From: Psychrobacter sp. UBA6766
Lineage (GTDB): Bacteria; Pseudomonadota; Gammaproteobacteria; Pseudomonadales; Moraxellaceae
Direction of reading: 5' to 3'
Assembly (NCBI RefSeq): GCF_002453355.1
Contig: NZ_DKGQ01000025.1
Location: forward strand, 34,139-98,138
Length of the DNA stretch: 64,000 nt
The notes under the pieces were generated by a model, which saw only the letters and a list, made by a program, of their open reading frames with translations, was not told the DNA's origin and ran no database searches. The position numbers and the translations under genes were made by a program. Of this stretch, positions 43,342 through 52,616 are shown one piece after another (within the stretch, counting starts at the first letter, position 1; the number at the start of each line of letters is the position of its first letter).

Positions 43342-44544
43342 ATGCCCGCTTATCATTATAAAGCGTTAGACGATCATGGTAGTATTCAAAAAGGCCTAAT
43401 AGAAGGCGACTCTGCGCGCCAAGTACGCCAGCAACTGCGCGATAAGCAGTGGACGCCCGTTGAAGTCAATGCAGTTAATGACAGACAAAGTCAACATAAA
43501 AGCCGCTATAAGAAACCATCGGCTTATGAGTTGGCATTGCTGACGCGTCAATTATCCGTATTGCTTGCCGCCGGTATTCCCCTAGAAGAAACGCTCGCTG
43601 CCGTCGCCAAACAATCGCCAAAAACCCACATCAAATCGCTTATGCTTGCCGTTCGCTCGCATGTATTAGAAGGCTTGAGCCTCGCGCGTGCGTTACAGCA
43701 AGCGGCCAGTTTTCCGCCTCTTTATATTGCTACCATTGCGGCAGGGGAGAAGTCCGGTCATTTAGATTTAATTCTCAACCAATTGGCAGACTACACCGAA
43801 AACCGTTTTGCCCTACAAAAGAAAATCCAAGGCGCGATGGTCTATCCAATTGTGTTGATGGTAATGGCGGTTGGGGTAATTATGGGCTTGATGAGCTTTG
43901 TAGTTCCTAAAATTGTCAAAGTTTTTGAGCAATCTGAGCAAGCACTGCCTTTAATTACTCAAATTGTTTTGAGCTTATCAAATATCATTACTCAGTGGTG
44001 GTGGTTAATGCTGCTGATAATGGCAGGGGCGGCGTTTTTATTTTATCGCTTTTCCCAAACGCAGGCAGGTAAATTAGCGATAGACAGTATCGTGCTTAGA
44101 CTACCAATATTGGCTAGGTTGTCAAAAGGGCTTAATGCGGCGCGTTTTGCCAGTACGCTTGCGATATTGGTGCGCTCAGGGGTGCCATTGATTGAGGCGC
44201 TGCATATTGGCGCGGCAGTGACGACCAATTTACACGTTCAAAAAACCATTATCACTGCAGCTGATAGAGTGACAGAAGGCTCGAGCTTGTCGAGTCAGTT
44301 AGAAAAATCCACTTATTTTCCGCCAATGATGGTGCAAATGATTAAAAGTGGAGAAAATTCAGGCGAACTTGAAAACATGCTCAGCCGCGCCGCTACTATG
44401 CAAGAAGCGGAAGCAACCAACTTTATCAGCACTTTGCTATCGTTACTTGAGCCTTTGATGCTAGTACTGATGGGCGTGGTGGTCATGATTATCGTGATGG
44501 CAGTGATGCTACCGATTGTGAATATGAACGATTTAGCAGGCTAA
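43342..44544 (+). CDS. gspF: type II secretion inner-membrane protein GspF
   Basis: 400-residue platform protein of the type II secretion system. N-terminal YHYKALDDHGSIQKGLIEGDS is typical of GspF. Two T2SSF domains follow (about 65-190 and 265-390) with the family pattern LTRQLSVLLAAGIPLEETL repeated as FASTLAILVRSGVPLIEAL. Three membrane helices: about 167-190, 215-235 and 365-390. It works with GspE (32149) and GspG (44854 region). Length and sequence fit GspF rather than PilC. Confidence 0.93.
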   Translation: MPAYHYKALDDHGSIQKGLIEGDSARQVRQQLRDKQWTPVEVNAVNDRQSQHKSRYKKPSAYELALLTRQLSVLLAAGIPLEETLAAVAKQSPKTHIKSLMLAVRSHVLEGLSLARALQQAASFPPLYIATIAAGEKSGHLDLILNQLADYTENRFALQKKIQGAMVYPIVLMVMAVGVIMGLMSFVVPKIVKVFEQSEQALPLITQIVLSLSNIITQWWWLMLLIMAGAAFLFYRFSQTQAGKLAIDSIVLRLPILARLSKGLNAARFASTLAILVRSGVPLIEALHIGAAVTTNLHVQKTIITAADRVTEGSSLSSQLEKSTYFPPMMVQMIKSGENSGELENMLSRAATMQEAEATNFISTLLSLLEPLMLVLMGVVVMIIVMAVMLPIVNMNDLAG

Positions 44545-44964
44545 TATACACTCAAATTTTTTAATTTATCTCCATTCAATTCAAATATGATTACCTATTT
44601 CTTGCTAAAACTTCCGTTAACTTTCTTAAGCCTTGCTTACTGTTGTAGATTGTTGACAGCGGCGTATTTTTACTAGAGCACAGTCAATCATCACGCTATA
44701 GTAAGCGCTCGTCAAAAGCTTTACTTATAAACCTTTTATAAAGTTAGCGGTTATCCACTCTCTTATGGCTCGTATCCATAAAAGTCGAGATTCATAACAA
44801 ACTATTGCAGCGCTGGATAAAAATAAAAGCATGGTTTATAGTGATAAATCGGTTTGGTGTTCATTAATTTACAGCCACTGACTTTATCGAGTAACTTAAT
44901 GCGCTCTGAACGCCATTTTTCCTATAAGCCATTTCCCTATTTATATCACCTGATACTAAAAGCG
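44545..44964. other. gspF-gspG intergenic region
   Basis: 309-420 bp depending on the true gspG start. AT-rich, no recognisable promoter or hairpin. Several in-frame start codons upstream of gspG lie in its last 110 bp. Confidence 0.4.
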
Positions 44965-45516
44965 ATGACAAAAGCGATGACTACAATTGATACGATGCAA
45001 GTAAAGACGATGCCAAAAAACGCTATGAATAACGATAAGTTTCAGGCAGAAAATACGAATAAAAATACGACCACTGCGCTGAAAGATCGTCCGTTATTGC
45101 GTCATAGCCAGTCTGGATTTACGCTTATTGAGATTATGGTGGTGATTGTGATTTTGGCCATTCTTGCAGGTTTGGTCGTGCCAAAAGTAGTTGGGCAAAG
45201 CGATAAAGCACGCGTTAAAACCACTGAAACGGCGCTGGCGACGGTATCCAATGCGCTTGATATGTACAAGGTTGATAATTCGCGTTATCCAACCACCGCG
45301 CAAGGTTTAGAAGCCTTAACCACACCGCCTGCCGACGCCAAAAACTATCCTGATGGCGGCTATATCAAAGGCGGCTATCCGACCGATGGTTGGGAAAACG
45401 AATTGCAGTATGTCGCTCCGGGTAGCGAAGGTCGCCCTTATGATTTGTTTTCGTTGGGGGCTGATGGGCAGCAAGGCGGCGAAGGGCAGGATGCGGATAT
45501 TTATGCCCAGCTATAA
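44965..45516 (+). CDS. gspG: type II secretion major pseudopilin GspG
   Basis: Main subunit of the type II secretion pseudopilus. The prepilin site is QSG-FTLIEIMVVIV with Glu5 of the mature protein present, followed by the N-terminal helix, KVDNSRYPTTAQGLEALTTPP and the C-terminal DLFSLGADGQQGGEG with the calcium-site region, all typical of GspG. The leader is long and the start is undecided: in-frame ATGs at 44899, 44965, 44977, 44995, 45010 and 45022 and a TTG at 44854 all lack a convincing ribosome-binding site; I use 44965. Prepilin peptidase and the remaining gsp genes are not in the window. Confidence 0.92.
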   Translation: MTKAMTTIDTMQVKTMPKNAMNNDKFQAENTNKNTTTALKDRPLLRHSQSGFTLIEIMVVIVILAILAGLVVPKVVGQSDKARVKTTETALATVSNALDMYKVDNSRYPTTAQGLEALTTPPADAKNYPDGGYIKGGYPTDGWENELQYVAPGSEGRPYDLFSLGADGQQGGEGQDADIYAQL

Positions 45517-45603
45517 GCTTAGCCTTAAAATGATTAGAGATGAGCAGTAAGTTATTCTCTCATCATCACACTTTATGCAGTAAAGCGGCGTTAAATTTTT
45601 TAG

Positions 45604-45640
45604 ATATCAACCAATAAGGCATTATTGGTTGATATTTTTT
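45604..45640 (+). terminator. terminator after gspG
   Basis: A 14-bp perfect stem (ATATCAACCAATAA and complement) with a 4-nt loop, then TTTTT. It ends the gspG transcript; the remaining 177 bp before the next gene hold nothing I can assign. Confidence 0.9.
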
Positions 45641-45817
45641 ATTAAAGCATAAAATAGGTACAAAAGCGCTCCTGGGATAAATTTTGCTTGCTTATTTGCT
45701 TGCTTGCTGTGCCGACATAGCTCGATGCGGCGCAAAATTTCTCTTAATAGCACTGCGTTTTTTATAGTGAATTTACGATAGTCAGTTATTAAAACCCGTC
45801 ACTAAAGGTAGTTATCT

Positions 45818-46384
45818 ATGTCCATAAAAACAGCAATTTCAACAACTGTCATCAATAAACGCCCTTCTAGAAAATCTCATTTATTGATAATTGCGCTTAT
45901 GAGCACCTCGTTGATGACAAGTTTATCAATGACGACTTTGAGCGCGCAGGCGGCAGGTCTAGGCGAATTGTTTGGCAACAATAATGCCGCGCAAGCGAAA
46001 TTTTTGCCCGTTGATGAAGCCTTTCAAGTGGGCAGTGTGACCAAAGCAACGTCTAAGGGCACGCAGTTATCGATTACCTTTGATATCACGCCCGGGCATT
46101 ACGTTTATAAAAACAAGCTGACGGTAAGTTTTCCTAAGGGCATCAGTGCGACGCCACTTAGCTTTAGTCAATCGCCCGTCACCATTAACGACCCCACCTT
46201 TGGTAAAGTGCCTGTTTTTACGCAAAAAAATGTGGTTGCTACCACTACGCTCACCACCAATAATGGTAAAGGCGCAAAAAATGTCCCAGTAGTCATTGGC
46301 TGGCAAGGCTGCGCCAAAGCCGGACTGTGCTATCCACCTGAGAAAATTAAAACCACGGTAAACATTGGCAAGGTACGTAAATAA
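45818..46384 (+). CDS. free-standing DsbD alpha-domain protein
   Basis: 188 residues: a signal peptide (about 1-46, cleavage near AQAA) and one immunoglobulin-like DsbD N-terminal (alpha) domain with its redox Cys pair in GCAKAGLCYPP (Cys165, Cys171). It lacks the membrane and thioredoxin-like domains. The next gene, 81 bp on, encodes full DsbD whose own alpha domain is very similar, both sharing MSIKTA at the start and KFLPVDEAFQV and CAKAGLCYPPEKIKTTVNI. It is clearly a duplicate of that part. As a soluble periplasmic alpha domain it could accept electrons from DsbD and pass them to DsbC or DsbG-like partners. Confidence 0.88.
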   Translation: MSIKTAISTTVINKRPSRKSHLLIIALMSTSLMTSLSMTTLSAQAAGLGELFGNNNAAQAKFLPVDEAFQVGSVTKATSKGTQLSITFDITPGHYVYKNKLTVSFPKGISATPLSFSQSPVTINDPTFGKVPVFTQKNVVATTTLTTNNGKGAKNVPVVIGWQGCAKAGLCYPPEKIKTTVNIGKVRK

Positions 46385-46464
46385 ACAGCAACGTAAAGAA
46401 GCAACCATGTAAATAGACAGTGAATTGGTCAATTCGAATATTGGTAATAAATAGGTAGCCCTTC

Positions 46465-48642
46465 ATGTCCATTAAGACCGCAGAAAAATCCCCGTCATTA
46501 GCGGAAAATAACTCTTCAAAAAAATCTTGTCTATTGGCATTTGTGTTAACCACCAGCTCACTGTTGACAGGATTGGCTGCTACAGGATTGGCGGTTGCGC
46601 CAGTCGCATCGCAAGCGGCAGGGTTAGGCGATTTGTTTAGCAGTGATAAAAGTGCGGCCCAGCCGAAATTTTTGCCCGTTGATGAAGCGTTTCAAGTTAG
46701 CAGTAGCAGCAAACCTACCAATAATGGCACGCGATTAGCCATTAATTTTGACATCACACTTGAGCATTATGTTTATAAAGACCAAATTAAGCTAACGCTG
46801 CCTGCTGGCGTCACCGCTGCGCCGTTCACCTTTAGCCAAAAGCCAGTCTCCATTGATGATCCAACCTTTGGGAAAGTACTGGTGTTTGACCAAGCTAATA
46901 TGGTCGCCAGCACCATTTTGAGCAGTAGTAATGGCAAAGGCATAGAAAATGCTGCTGTGACGATAGGTTGGCAGGGCTGTGCCAAAGCCGGACTTTGCTA
47001 TCCGCCGGAAAAGATAAAAACGACGGTAAATATCGCTGCCGCGCCACAATCGGCAGCCAATAGTTCAAGTAATACAGCTCCAGATTCTGCGAGCAATAAT
47101 AGCAATGCAGTATCTGCGCAGTTATCTACAGTTACGACTGACGCTGATAACCTTGCCGCAGAGCAATCCTTGACTGATGATGAAGTAATTGATTATGCCT
47201 TGTTAGATGACGAAGCTCTAGACGGGGAGCTTGGTGCGACCAATACGATTTCTGGTGCTGATGAACAGACAATAGCTAGCGATGTAACAAATAATTCTGC
47301 GGCAGCAAACGATAGCAATGATAGCGCAGCAACGAACAATATCGTTACGGGCGATAATGCGATTAATAGAGATCCTTTTGGTTTGGCTTCGCATCCCTGG
47401 TTGGCACTGGTGTTATTGTTTTTAGCAGGTTTGGGCTTGGCATTGACGCCATGCGTGTTACCAATGCTACCGATTGTCGCCAATATTGTCGCTCGCCAGC
47501 AAAACCCAACAGTTAAAAAAGGGGTCATTTTAACGACCAGTTATGCTATTGGTGTCGCCACCGCTTACGGTATTTTAGGTGCGGCCATTGCCGTATTTGG
47601 TGAATCATTAGGCATTATTGGTTGGCTGCAAAACCCTGTTATCTTGATTAGTTTTGCCATCGTTTTTGTCTTGTTAGCGCTTTATATGCTGGGTGTGTTT
47701 AACATCCGCTTACCGCGAGCGATTAGCAGTAAAATGCAAGGTCTAAGCCAAGCGGGAGATAGCAAACTTGGTAGCACAGGCGGCAGTTTAATCGCTGGAT
47801 TTTTATCGGCACTCGTGGTATCGCCTTGTGTTTCAGCGCCCTTATTTGGCGCGCTATTGGCAGTATCAACGATTGGCAGTCCGCTCCTTGGGTTTGCTGC
47901 CTTATTTATGTTAGGTTTTGGTTTGTCGGCACCGCTTATCTTAATTGGCGCGACCCAAGGTAAAATCATGCCAAAAGCGGGCGAGTGGATGAATTGGGTC
48001 AAGCAGGGCTTTACTTTACTGCTTTTTGCCGTGGCGTTATTATTAATTGAGCGCGTCTTTATCTCGCCTGTGATGCTAATGGTGTGGGCGCTCTGGTTTA
48101 TGGTGGTCGCGACGTGGGCGTGGAGCTGGTTGGGCAAAGGTCGTATGCTGACCCAAGCGCTCGGGTTAATTGCTGGTATTTGGGCGACTTGTTTAATCGT
48201 CGGCGCGGCATTGGGTAACAATGACAGCTTGCATCCGCTGGCATCATTAACATCGTCAGGCGCTGCTCCAATAATGCAAACGGCTGCTGGTCAACCGCCT
48301 GCAAATAAGGCAACAGATAAGACGGTGACGACGCTAGCTGAGTTAGATGCCATTATCGCTGCCAATCCTAAAGTGCTGGTCGATGTGACTGCCGAATGGT
48401 GTATTGAATGCCGTATTATGGATAAAAACTTATTTCATAATCGTCCTGCGCAAATGCAAGATTGGCAATTGGTCAGACTTGATATCACCGAAACCACAGC
48501 CGACTCTAAAGCCATCTTAGCGCGCTATCAACTGTTTGGCCCGCCAGCGTTGCTTTATTATCAAGACGGGCAATTGGTCAATCAACAAGTGGGTGAAATT
48601 GGCCGCGCTGAGTTTGAGCAAACCTTAACGGCATTGAATTAA
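46465..48642 (+). CDS. dsbD: thiol:disulfide interchange protein DsbD
   Basis: Carries reducing power from cytoplasmic thioredoxin across the inner membrane to periplasmic proteins. Order: signal peptide (1-51), alpha domain with Cys172/Cys178 (GCAKAGLCYPP), an unusual 120-residue linker rich in Ser, Asn, Ala and Asp (about 191-310), eight-helix membrane domain with the two redox cysteines in LTPCVLPMLP and VVSPCVSAPL, and the thioredoxin-like gamma domain with CIEC (646-649). It has 725 residues against 565 in E. coli, the excess being mostly the linker. Likely co-transcribed with the preceding alpha-domain gene. A terminator lies at 48686-48721. Confidence 0.95.
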   Translation: MSIKTAEKSPSLAENNSSKKSCLLAFVLTTSSLLTGLAATGLAVAPVASQAAGLGDLFSSDKSAAQPKFLPVDEAFQVSSSSKPTNNGTRLAINFDITLEHYVYKDQIKLTLPAGVTAAPFTFSQKPVSIDDPTFGKVLVFDQANMVASTILSSSNGKGIENAAVTIGWQGCAKAGLCYPPEKIKTTVNIAAAPQSAANSSSNTAPDSASNNSNAVSAQLSTVTTDADNLAAEQSLTDDEVIDYALLDDEALDGELGATNTISGADEQTIASDVTNNSAAANDSNDSAATNNIVTGDNAINRDPFGLASHPWLALVLLFLAGLGLALTPCVLPMLPIVANIVARQQNPTVKKGVILTTSYAIGVATAYGILGAAIAVFGESLGIIGWLQNPVILISFAIVFVLLALYMLGVFNIRLPRAISSKMQGLSQAGDSKLGSTGGSLIAGFLSALVVSPCVSAPLFGALLAVSTIGSPLLGFAALFMLGFGLSAPLILIGATQGKIMPKAGEWMNWVKQGFTLLLFAVALLLIERVFISPVMLMVWALWFMVVATWAWSWLGKGRMLTQALGLIAGIWATCLIVGAALGNNDSLHPLASLTSSGAAPIMQTAAGQPPANKATDKTVTTLAELDAIIAANPKVLVDVTAEWCIECRIMDKNLFHNRPAQMQDWQLVRLDITETTADSKAILARYQLFGPPALLYYQDGQLVNQQVGEIGRAEFEQTLTALN

Positions 48643-48685
48643 TCATTTAATCTAAATCAATACCACATTATTTTTAACGTAAATA

Positions 48686-48721
48686 AGCCAACGTCCATTG
48701 ATAATAGGGCGTTGGTTTTTT
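48686..48721 (+). terminator. terminator after dsbD
   Basis: GCCAACG pairs with CGTTGG plus an inner CC/GG around an AT-rich loop, then six T. The further 221 bp before pldA hold only AT-rich sequence with no gene. Confidence 0.75.
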
Positions 48722-48942
48722 CAATTTTATTAGACAGCGATAACGCTAGTATAGTGCACTTATTTTCATTACAATAAAGCAACATTGCTAAAGGCGCACT
48801 ACTATGAGTAAGCGCTACCTTGCACCTCCACATTTATTGATTTTCTTTTAGTTCTTCTTTTATTTTAGCATTCGCGCTAATGGCTATATTAATTATTACA
48901 TATACTCTGCTGGCGCTCATGTCAGTGAGATAAAGGACATTT

Positions 48943-50418
48943 ATGTTTTCTCATATTACTCCACAGCGACCCTCGTCAGCGCTTATCAAAGCGTGTAGAA
49001 CCAACAATATTCAGCTATCTACGTGCTCTAAGCGCTATTTAACGATGGCCGTTGGTATGGCACTTTCTTGTTTTACGCTACAAGGTTATGCTGCCAATAG
49101 CACTCAAACCCATGGCAACGAAAGCTACGAAGAGTTGCCTGTAGAGGCTATCGCATTTGAGTATGAAAATAATAATTCTCCAGAGAATGTGAGTAAGCGC
49201 GTCGTCAATCCGAACGCAGCCGCCCAAAGTGACAAAGTTATCAGTAAAGAATTTGTCGCCGAGCAAGCAAAGTTATTTTACGAGTGTACCCAAGTACAGA
49301 CCAGTGCCGCACGTTTGGCCTGTTTTGATAAAGTCGCTGAGCAGGGAAAAACACCGAGCTATGTGACGACCAAACAGCCTGTTGATTTGGCAAAAACCTT
49401 GCAAAGTACCCTTGCTGGTAATCCGCAAGTTGTCCTTGTAGAAGAAAATACCACCATCTCGGCAAAGGGTAATACTGTGGCTACTGGCGCGGCGAATAGT
49501 GCATCAGCCGATGGCGAAAGTTTGGATACGGTTGGACTGACACAAAGAGAAGCGGAAGTGTTAGAAAACGTCGGTGTCACCCAAACCGATATCGAAAAAT
49601 TTACCCCGCTTAGTTTATCTTATGATTTGGATAAAAACAGCGAGCGCGGCACGTGGACGGTCAGACCTTATCGCCCCACTTATCTTATGCCACTTTTTTA
49701 TACCTTTGATCCCAATTTAGGCCCCAGTACACCATCACAGGAGAAAGAACCTTTTACTTCTAATGATGTACGTAATACTGAGCTAAAATTCCAGCTGTCT
49801 TTAAAGACCAAAGTGATGGAAGATTTGTTTGATACCAGCGCAGATTTATGGTTTGGCTATACCCAAGAGTCGCACTGGCAGGTGTATAACGAAGACAACT
49901 CGCGGCCATTTCGCGCCACCGATTATCAGCCTGAGATATTCTTAACCCAGCCCGTGACAGCGGATCTGCCTTTTGGTGGTCGTCTACGTATGCTAGGGGT
50001 GGGTGCGATTCACCACTCAAACGGCCAAGATGATCCCTTATCACGCTCGTGGAACCGTGCTTATTTGATGGCAGGCGCAGAGTGGGGCAAGCTATCAGTG
50101 ATACCGCGCCTATGGGCTCGCGTCAATAATGAGAGTTCTAGTAGTGAGGATAATCCAGATATCGAAGACTACATGGGCTATGGTGATATAAAGTTCTTGT
50201 ATGATTTGCCCGAACAGCAGAGTCTGAGTGGTACGCTGCGCTACAATCCAGCTACCCATAAAGGCGCCGCGCAGATTGACTATATCTACCCATTAACCAA
50301 AAACGTCAATGGCTTTGTGCAGTTATTCCAAGGTTACGGCGAGTCTATTATTGATTATAACCACGAAAATACTTCGATTGGTTTTGGTATCGTACTAAAT
50401 GACTGGAAAGGTTTTTAG
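48943..50418 (+). CDS. pldA: outer-membrane phospholipase A
   Basis: Calcium-dependent, dimer-activated phospholipase of the outer membrane that removes misplaced phospholipids. The barrel domain (about 225-491) has the OMPLA active site with exact spacing: His357 and Ser359 in IHHSNGQDD and Asn371 in SRSWNR. The 491-residue protein is far longer than E. coli PldA (289). After the signal peptide (cut near QGYAA, residue 50) there are about 170 extra residues, including a small two-Cys motif YECTQVQTSAARLACFD (Cys115, Cys127) and a polar linker. Function of this periplasmic extension is unknown. Confidence 0.93.
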   Translation: MFSHITPQRPSSALIKACRTNNIQLSTCSKRYLTMAVGMALSCFTLQGYAANSTQTHGNESYEELPVEAIAFEYENNNSPENVSKRVVNPNAAAQSDKVISKEFVAEQAKLFYECTQVQTSAARLACFDKVAEQGKTPSYVTTKQPVDLAKTLQSTLAGNPQVVLVEENTTISAKGNTVATGAANSASADGESLDTVGLTQREAEVLENVGVTQTDIEKFTPLSLSYDLDKNSERGTWTVRPYRPTYLMPLFYTFDPNLGPSTPSQEKEPFTSNDVRNTELKFQLSLKTKVMEDLFDTSADLWFGYTQESHWQVYNEDNSRPFRATDYQPEIFLTQPVTADLPFGGRLRMLGVGAIHHSNGQDDPLSRSWNRAYLMAGAEWGKLSVIPRLWARVNNESSSSEDNPDIEDYMGYGDIKFLYDLPEQQSLSGTLRYNPATHKGAAQIDYIYPLTKNVNGFVQLFQGYGESIIDYNHENTSIGFGIVLNDWKGF

Positions 50419-50442
50419 GATAAACGCAGCGATGGGCACCGA

Positions 50443-51261
50443 GTGATGCGACACTTAGCGCCTTATCAAACCGGATTATGGCTGGCAGAGTATGGAGACA
50501 TACGCTGTCAGTTGTGCCGTCTTTATCGCAGTACGCCGCAATCACAGCTCTTACAAAACCATTCCTCACTGATCTTGCCAAACAACTCGCCAAACAAGCA
50601 ATCACTTTTTATTAAACTGCGTCAACGATTTAACGGCCGTTTTCACAGCGGATTGCTTTGCACCCGTTGCCATCACAGTATCGTCTGGCTGCCGAAACCC
50701 TTTGACGTTGATATTGCCGCTGGCAAAGTACTATTCATTCAAGCAGCGACCTATTACGACTATCCGATACGTCAAGCTATTCGCGCCTTTAAACATCACG
50801 AAGACATGACCAAGCTGCCGCTATTGCTACATGTATTACGCCAGTTGCCCAGACCACACGGCTGTCATTATGACAATAGTGTCGTGGTCGCGATGCCAAC
50901 GACAGAGCAGCGCCTTGTTAAACGGGGCTTTGACCCTGTCAGTATTTTGGCCGCGCAGCTATCTAAGCATTGGCATATTCCTCTGTGGAATGGCGTAGAG
51001 CGTATCGACAATACCGTGAGCCAGCAAGGGCTAACGCGTGCCGAACGTTTAGGTAATTTAGACAACGCTTTTGCTTTAGTAGAAACACCTCCCGTGAAGC
51101 GTTTATTATTATTTGATGATGTAGCAACCACAGGTGCGAGTTTGCAAGCATTAGGCCGTGTTTTAAGCAGTCAATCTAAAGGGATAGCGGGAGTTAATTC
51201 TTCCACTTCTAATCAATATGATATTTCTGCATATGCGTTAGCGCATGGAAGTCAGACTTAA
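50443..51261 (+). CDS. comF: ComF-family phosphoribosyltransferase-like protein
   Basis: 272 residues. An N-terminal zinc ribbon (Cys22, Cys25, Cys73, Cys76, with a long insert between the pairs) and a phosphoribosyltransferase domain whose PRPP motif is LLLFDDVATTGASL. ComF proteins are needed for DNA uptake in naturally competent bacteria and are widespread elsewhere; the molecular role is not settled. The start is GTG at 50443 or ATG three bases later. It lies 24 bp after pldA and 321 bp before the minor pilin operon, a context that fits a link with pilus-mediated DNA uptake. Confidence 0.88.
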   Translation: MMRHLAPYQTGLWLAEYGDIRCQLCRLYRSTPQSQLLQNHSSLILPNNSPNKQSLFIKLRQRFNGRFHSGLLCTRCHHSIVWLPKPFDVDIAAGKVLFIQAATYYDYPIRQAIRAFKHHEDMTKLPLLLHVLRQLPRPHGCHYDNSVVVAMPTTEQRLVKRGFDPVSILAAQLSKHWHIPLWNGVERIDNTVSQQGLTRAERLGNLDNAFALVETPPVKRLLLFDDVATTGASLQALGRVLSSQSKGIAGVNSSTSNQYDISAYALAHGSQT

Positions 51262-51582
51262 ACTTAATTACGTCCTTTCACAACAAGTCTTGTGTTGCTA
51301 ATATGTTATCTTAACGTTATATTACCAATGTATTTTAACTAACTTTTTGGTTATTTATCAGCTATTTATAAGTAGTGAATGTAAGCTGGCTGTATGGAAA
51401 GATAAAAATATAACGTGAGTTGGGGTAAGTTTTCTACTATAAAACGAGCTGATTTTGTGGAATAAGAATTGCATAGCTAGGGATGAATATGTTGATTGGC
51501 TTTTAAATGCATTAGCATGAATTTTGAATACTCGCTACTACCGTAAATATCATACTAATGGTTGCTATAAATAGGGATTTGA
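51262..51582 (+). other. leader region of the minor pilin operon
   Basis: 321 bp of AT-rich sequence with no gene. It contains the candidate sigma-54 site at 51458-51473. AGGGA lies 5 nt before the fimU GTG start. Confidence 0.5.
51458..51473 (+). promoter_or_regulatory. candidate weak sigma-54 promoter of the minor pilin operon
   Basis: TGG at 51458-51460 and TTGCA at 51469-51473 give the strict GG-N10-GC spacing; the -12 part is perfect but the -24 part lacks CACG. About 100 nt before fimU. Confidence 0.3.
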
Positions 51583-52059
51583 GTGAAGGTTTCTGAAAAT
51601 AACGTAGCAAAGAAGTTACGCATGGCCAGCTCAGGGTTTACCCTGATTGAGCTGATGGTGACGATTGCTGTGCTTGCTATTATTGTTAGTATTGCGGCTC
51701 CTAATATTAGTACGCAGCTGGCCAATCAGCGCGTGAAGTCGACAACTGCGATTTTAGAAAACGCATTAAAAGAGGCACGTGCTGAAAGCTTGATTCGCAG
51801 GCAGGATATTAAGGTAGGAATTGATGACAATGAGCACATGATTAAGATTGAATTAAAAGATACAAGCTCTACTATCGTTGCAAGCTATTCTTACAATACT
51901 AAGAGTACTATCACTGGGAATGATGTAGAGTTCCAGTCCTATAAAATTGCCAATGAAGAAACTATAACCATTTGTGATAGTAACTTAGCGGCGGCTACGC
52001 GTCAGGTGATGGTCAGCGCAATTGGGCAAGTCACTAGTCAGCTTGGAGGAACCTGCTAA
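51583..52059 (+). CDS. fimU: type IV minor pilin FimU/FimT (GspH-type)
   Basis: 158-residue prepilin. Leader ends SSG and mature protein begins FTLIELMVTIAVLAI with Glu5; a GspH/FimT-like globular part follows with two Cys (about 132 and 158) that may pair. It belongs to the priming complex of minor pilins at the pilus tip. First gene of an operon in the conserved order fimU-pilV-pilW-pilX-pilY1-pilE. GTG start with AGGGA 5 nt upstream; Met14 would leave too short a leader (four residues). Its stop overlaps the pilV start. Confidence 0.88.
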   Translation: MKVSENNVAKKLRMASSGFTLIELMVTIAVLAIIVSIAAPNISTQLANQRVKSTTAILENALKEARAESLIRRQDIKVGIDDNEHMIKIELKDTSSTIVASYSYNTKSTITGNDVEFQSYKIANEETITICDSNLAAATRQVMVSAIGQVTSQLGGTC

Positions 52060-52616
52060 TGCGTCAGCATCAACGGGGGGTTGGACTGGTTGAGGTATTA
52101 GTTGCGGTTCTATTGTTGGCCGTAGCGGTTCTCGGCTTTAGTGCCCTACAAATGAACGCATTAAAAGCAACAGATGAGAGCTTAAATCGAAGTCGAGCAA
52201 TGAGTATATCAAAGCAACTATCGGAAAATATACGCTTGAATAACTCAGGCGCTGAAGACTTTACTAAAGAGCTGAATGCACTTAACGCAGACAGCAACAA
52301 TATTATAGATTACTGTACTAAAGTTCGCCAAGAAAGTAGTAAGTTTAGTAAAGATAGTTGTAAGAAAGATTCGTGCTCTCCCTCAGAACTTGCTGCACTA
52401 AGTGCGTGGAAGGCTGCAAACTTAGCATGCGGACAAGATATTATGCTAAATATGACGACATGTCCGGAAATGACAAATATCAATACGAGACAGTGTGTCA
52501 TCACTTCTTGGGGTAACACTCTACCTATACTTAGTAAGGGCAATAAGCATGCTTGCGGAGATGATAGCGGCGCATATAAGTTAGGCTCAAGCTGTTTAAT
52601 TATGGAGGCTTACTAG
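52059..52616 (+). CDS. pilV: type IV minor pilin PilV
   Basis: 185-residue prepilin-like protein. Short leader ending RG, then VGLVEVLVAVLLLAVAVLG with Glu5; the QRGVGLVEV form of the cleavage site is typical of PilV. The C-terminal half has eight or more cysteines (such as KDSCKKDSCSPSE), so several disulfides are likely. The start ATG overlaps the fimU stop (TAATG), and its own stop overlaps the pilW GTG (TAGTG): tight translational coupling. Confidence 0.88.
   Translation: MRQHQRGVGLVEVLVAVLLLAVAVLGFSALQMNALKATDESLNRSRAMSISKQLSENIRLNNSGAEDFTKELNALNADSNNIIDYCTKVRQESSKFSKDSCKKDSCSPSELAALSAWKAANLACGQDIMLNMTTCPEMTNINTRQCVITSWGNTLPILSKGNKHACGDDSGAYKLGSSCLIMEAY

Noticed and set aside
51497..51510. 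Sigma-54 site TGGC-TTTTAAA-TGC before fimU
   Set aside because: Only nine bases separate GG and GC; ten are required.
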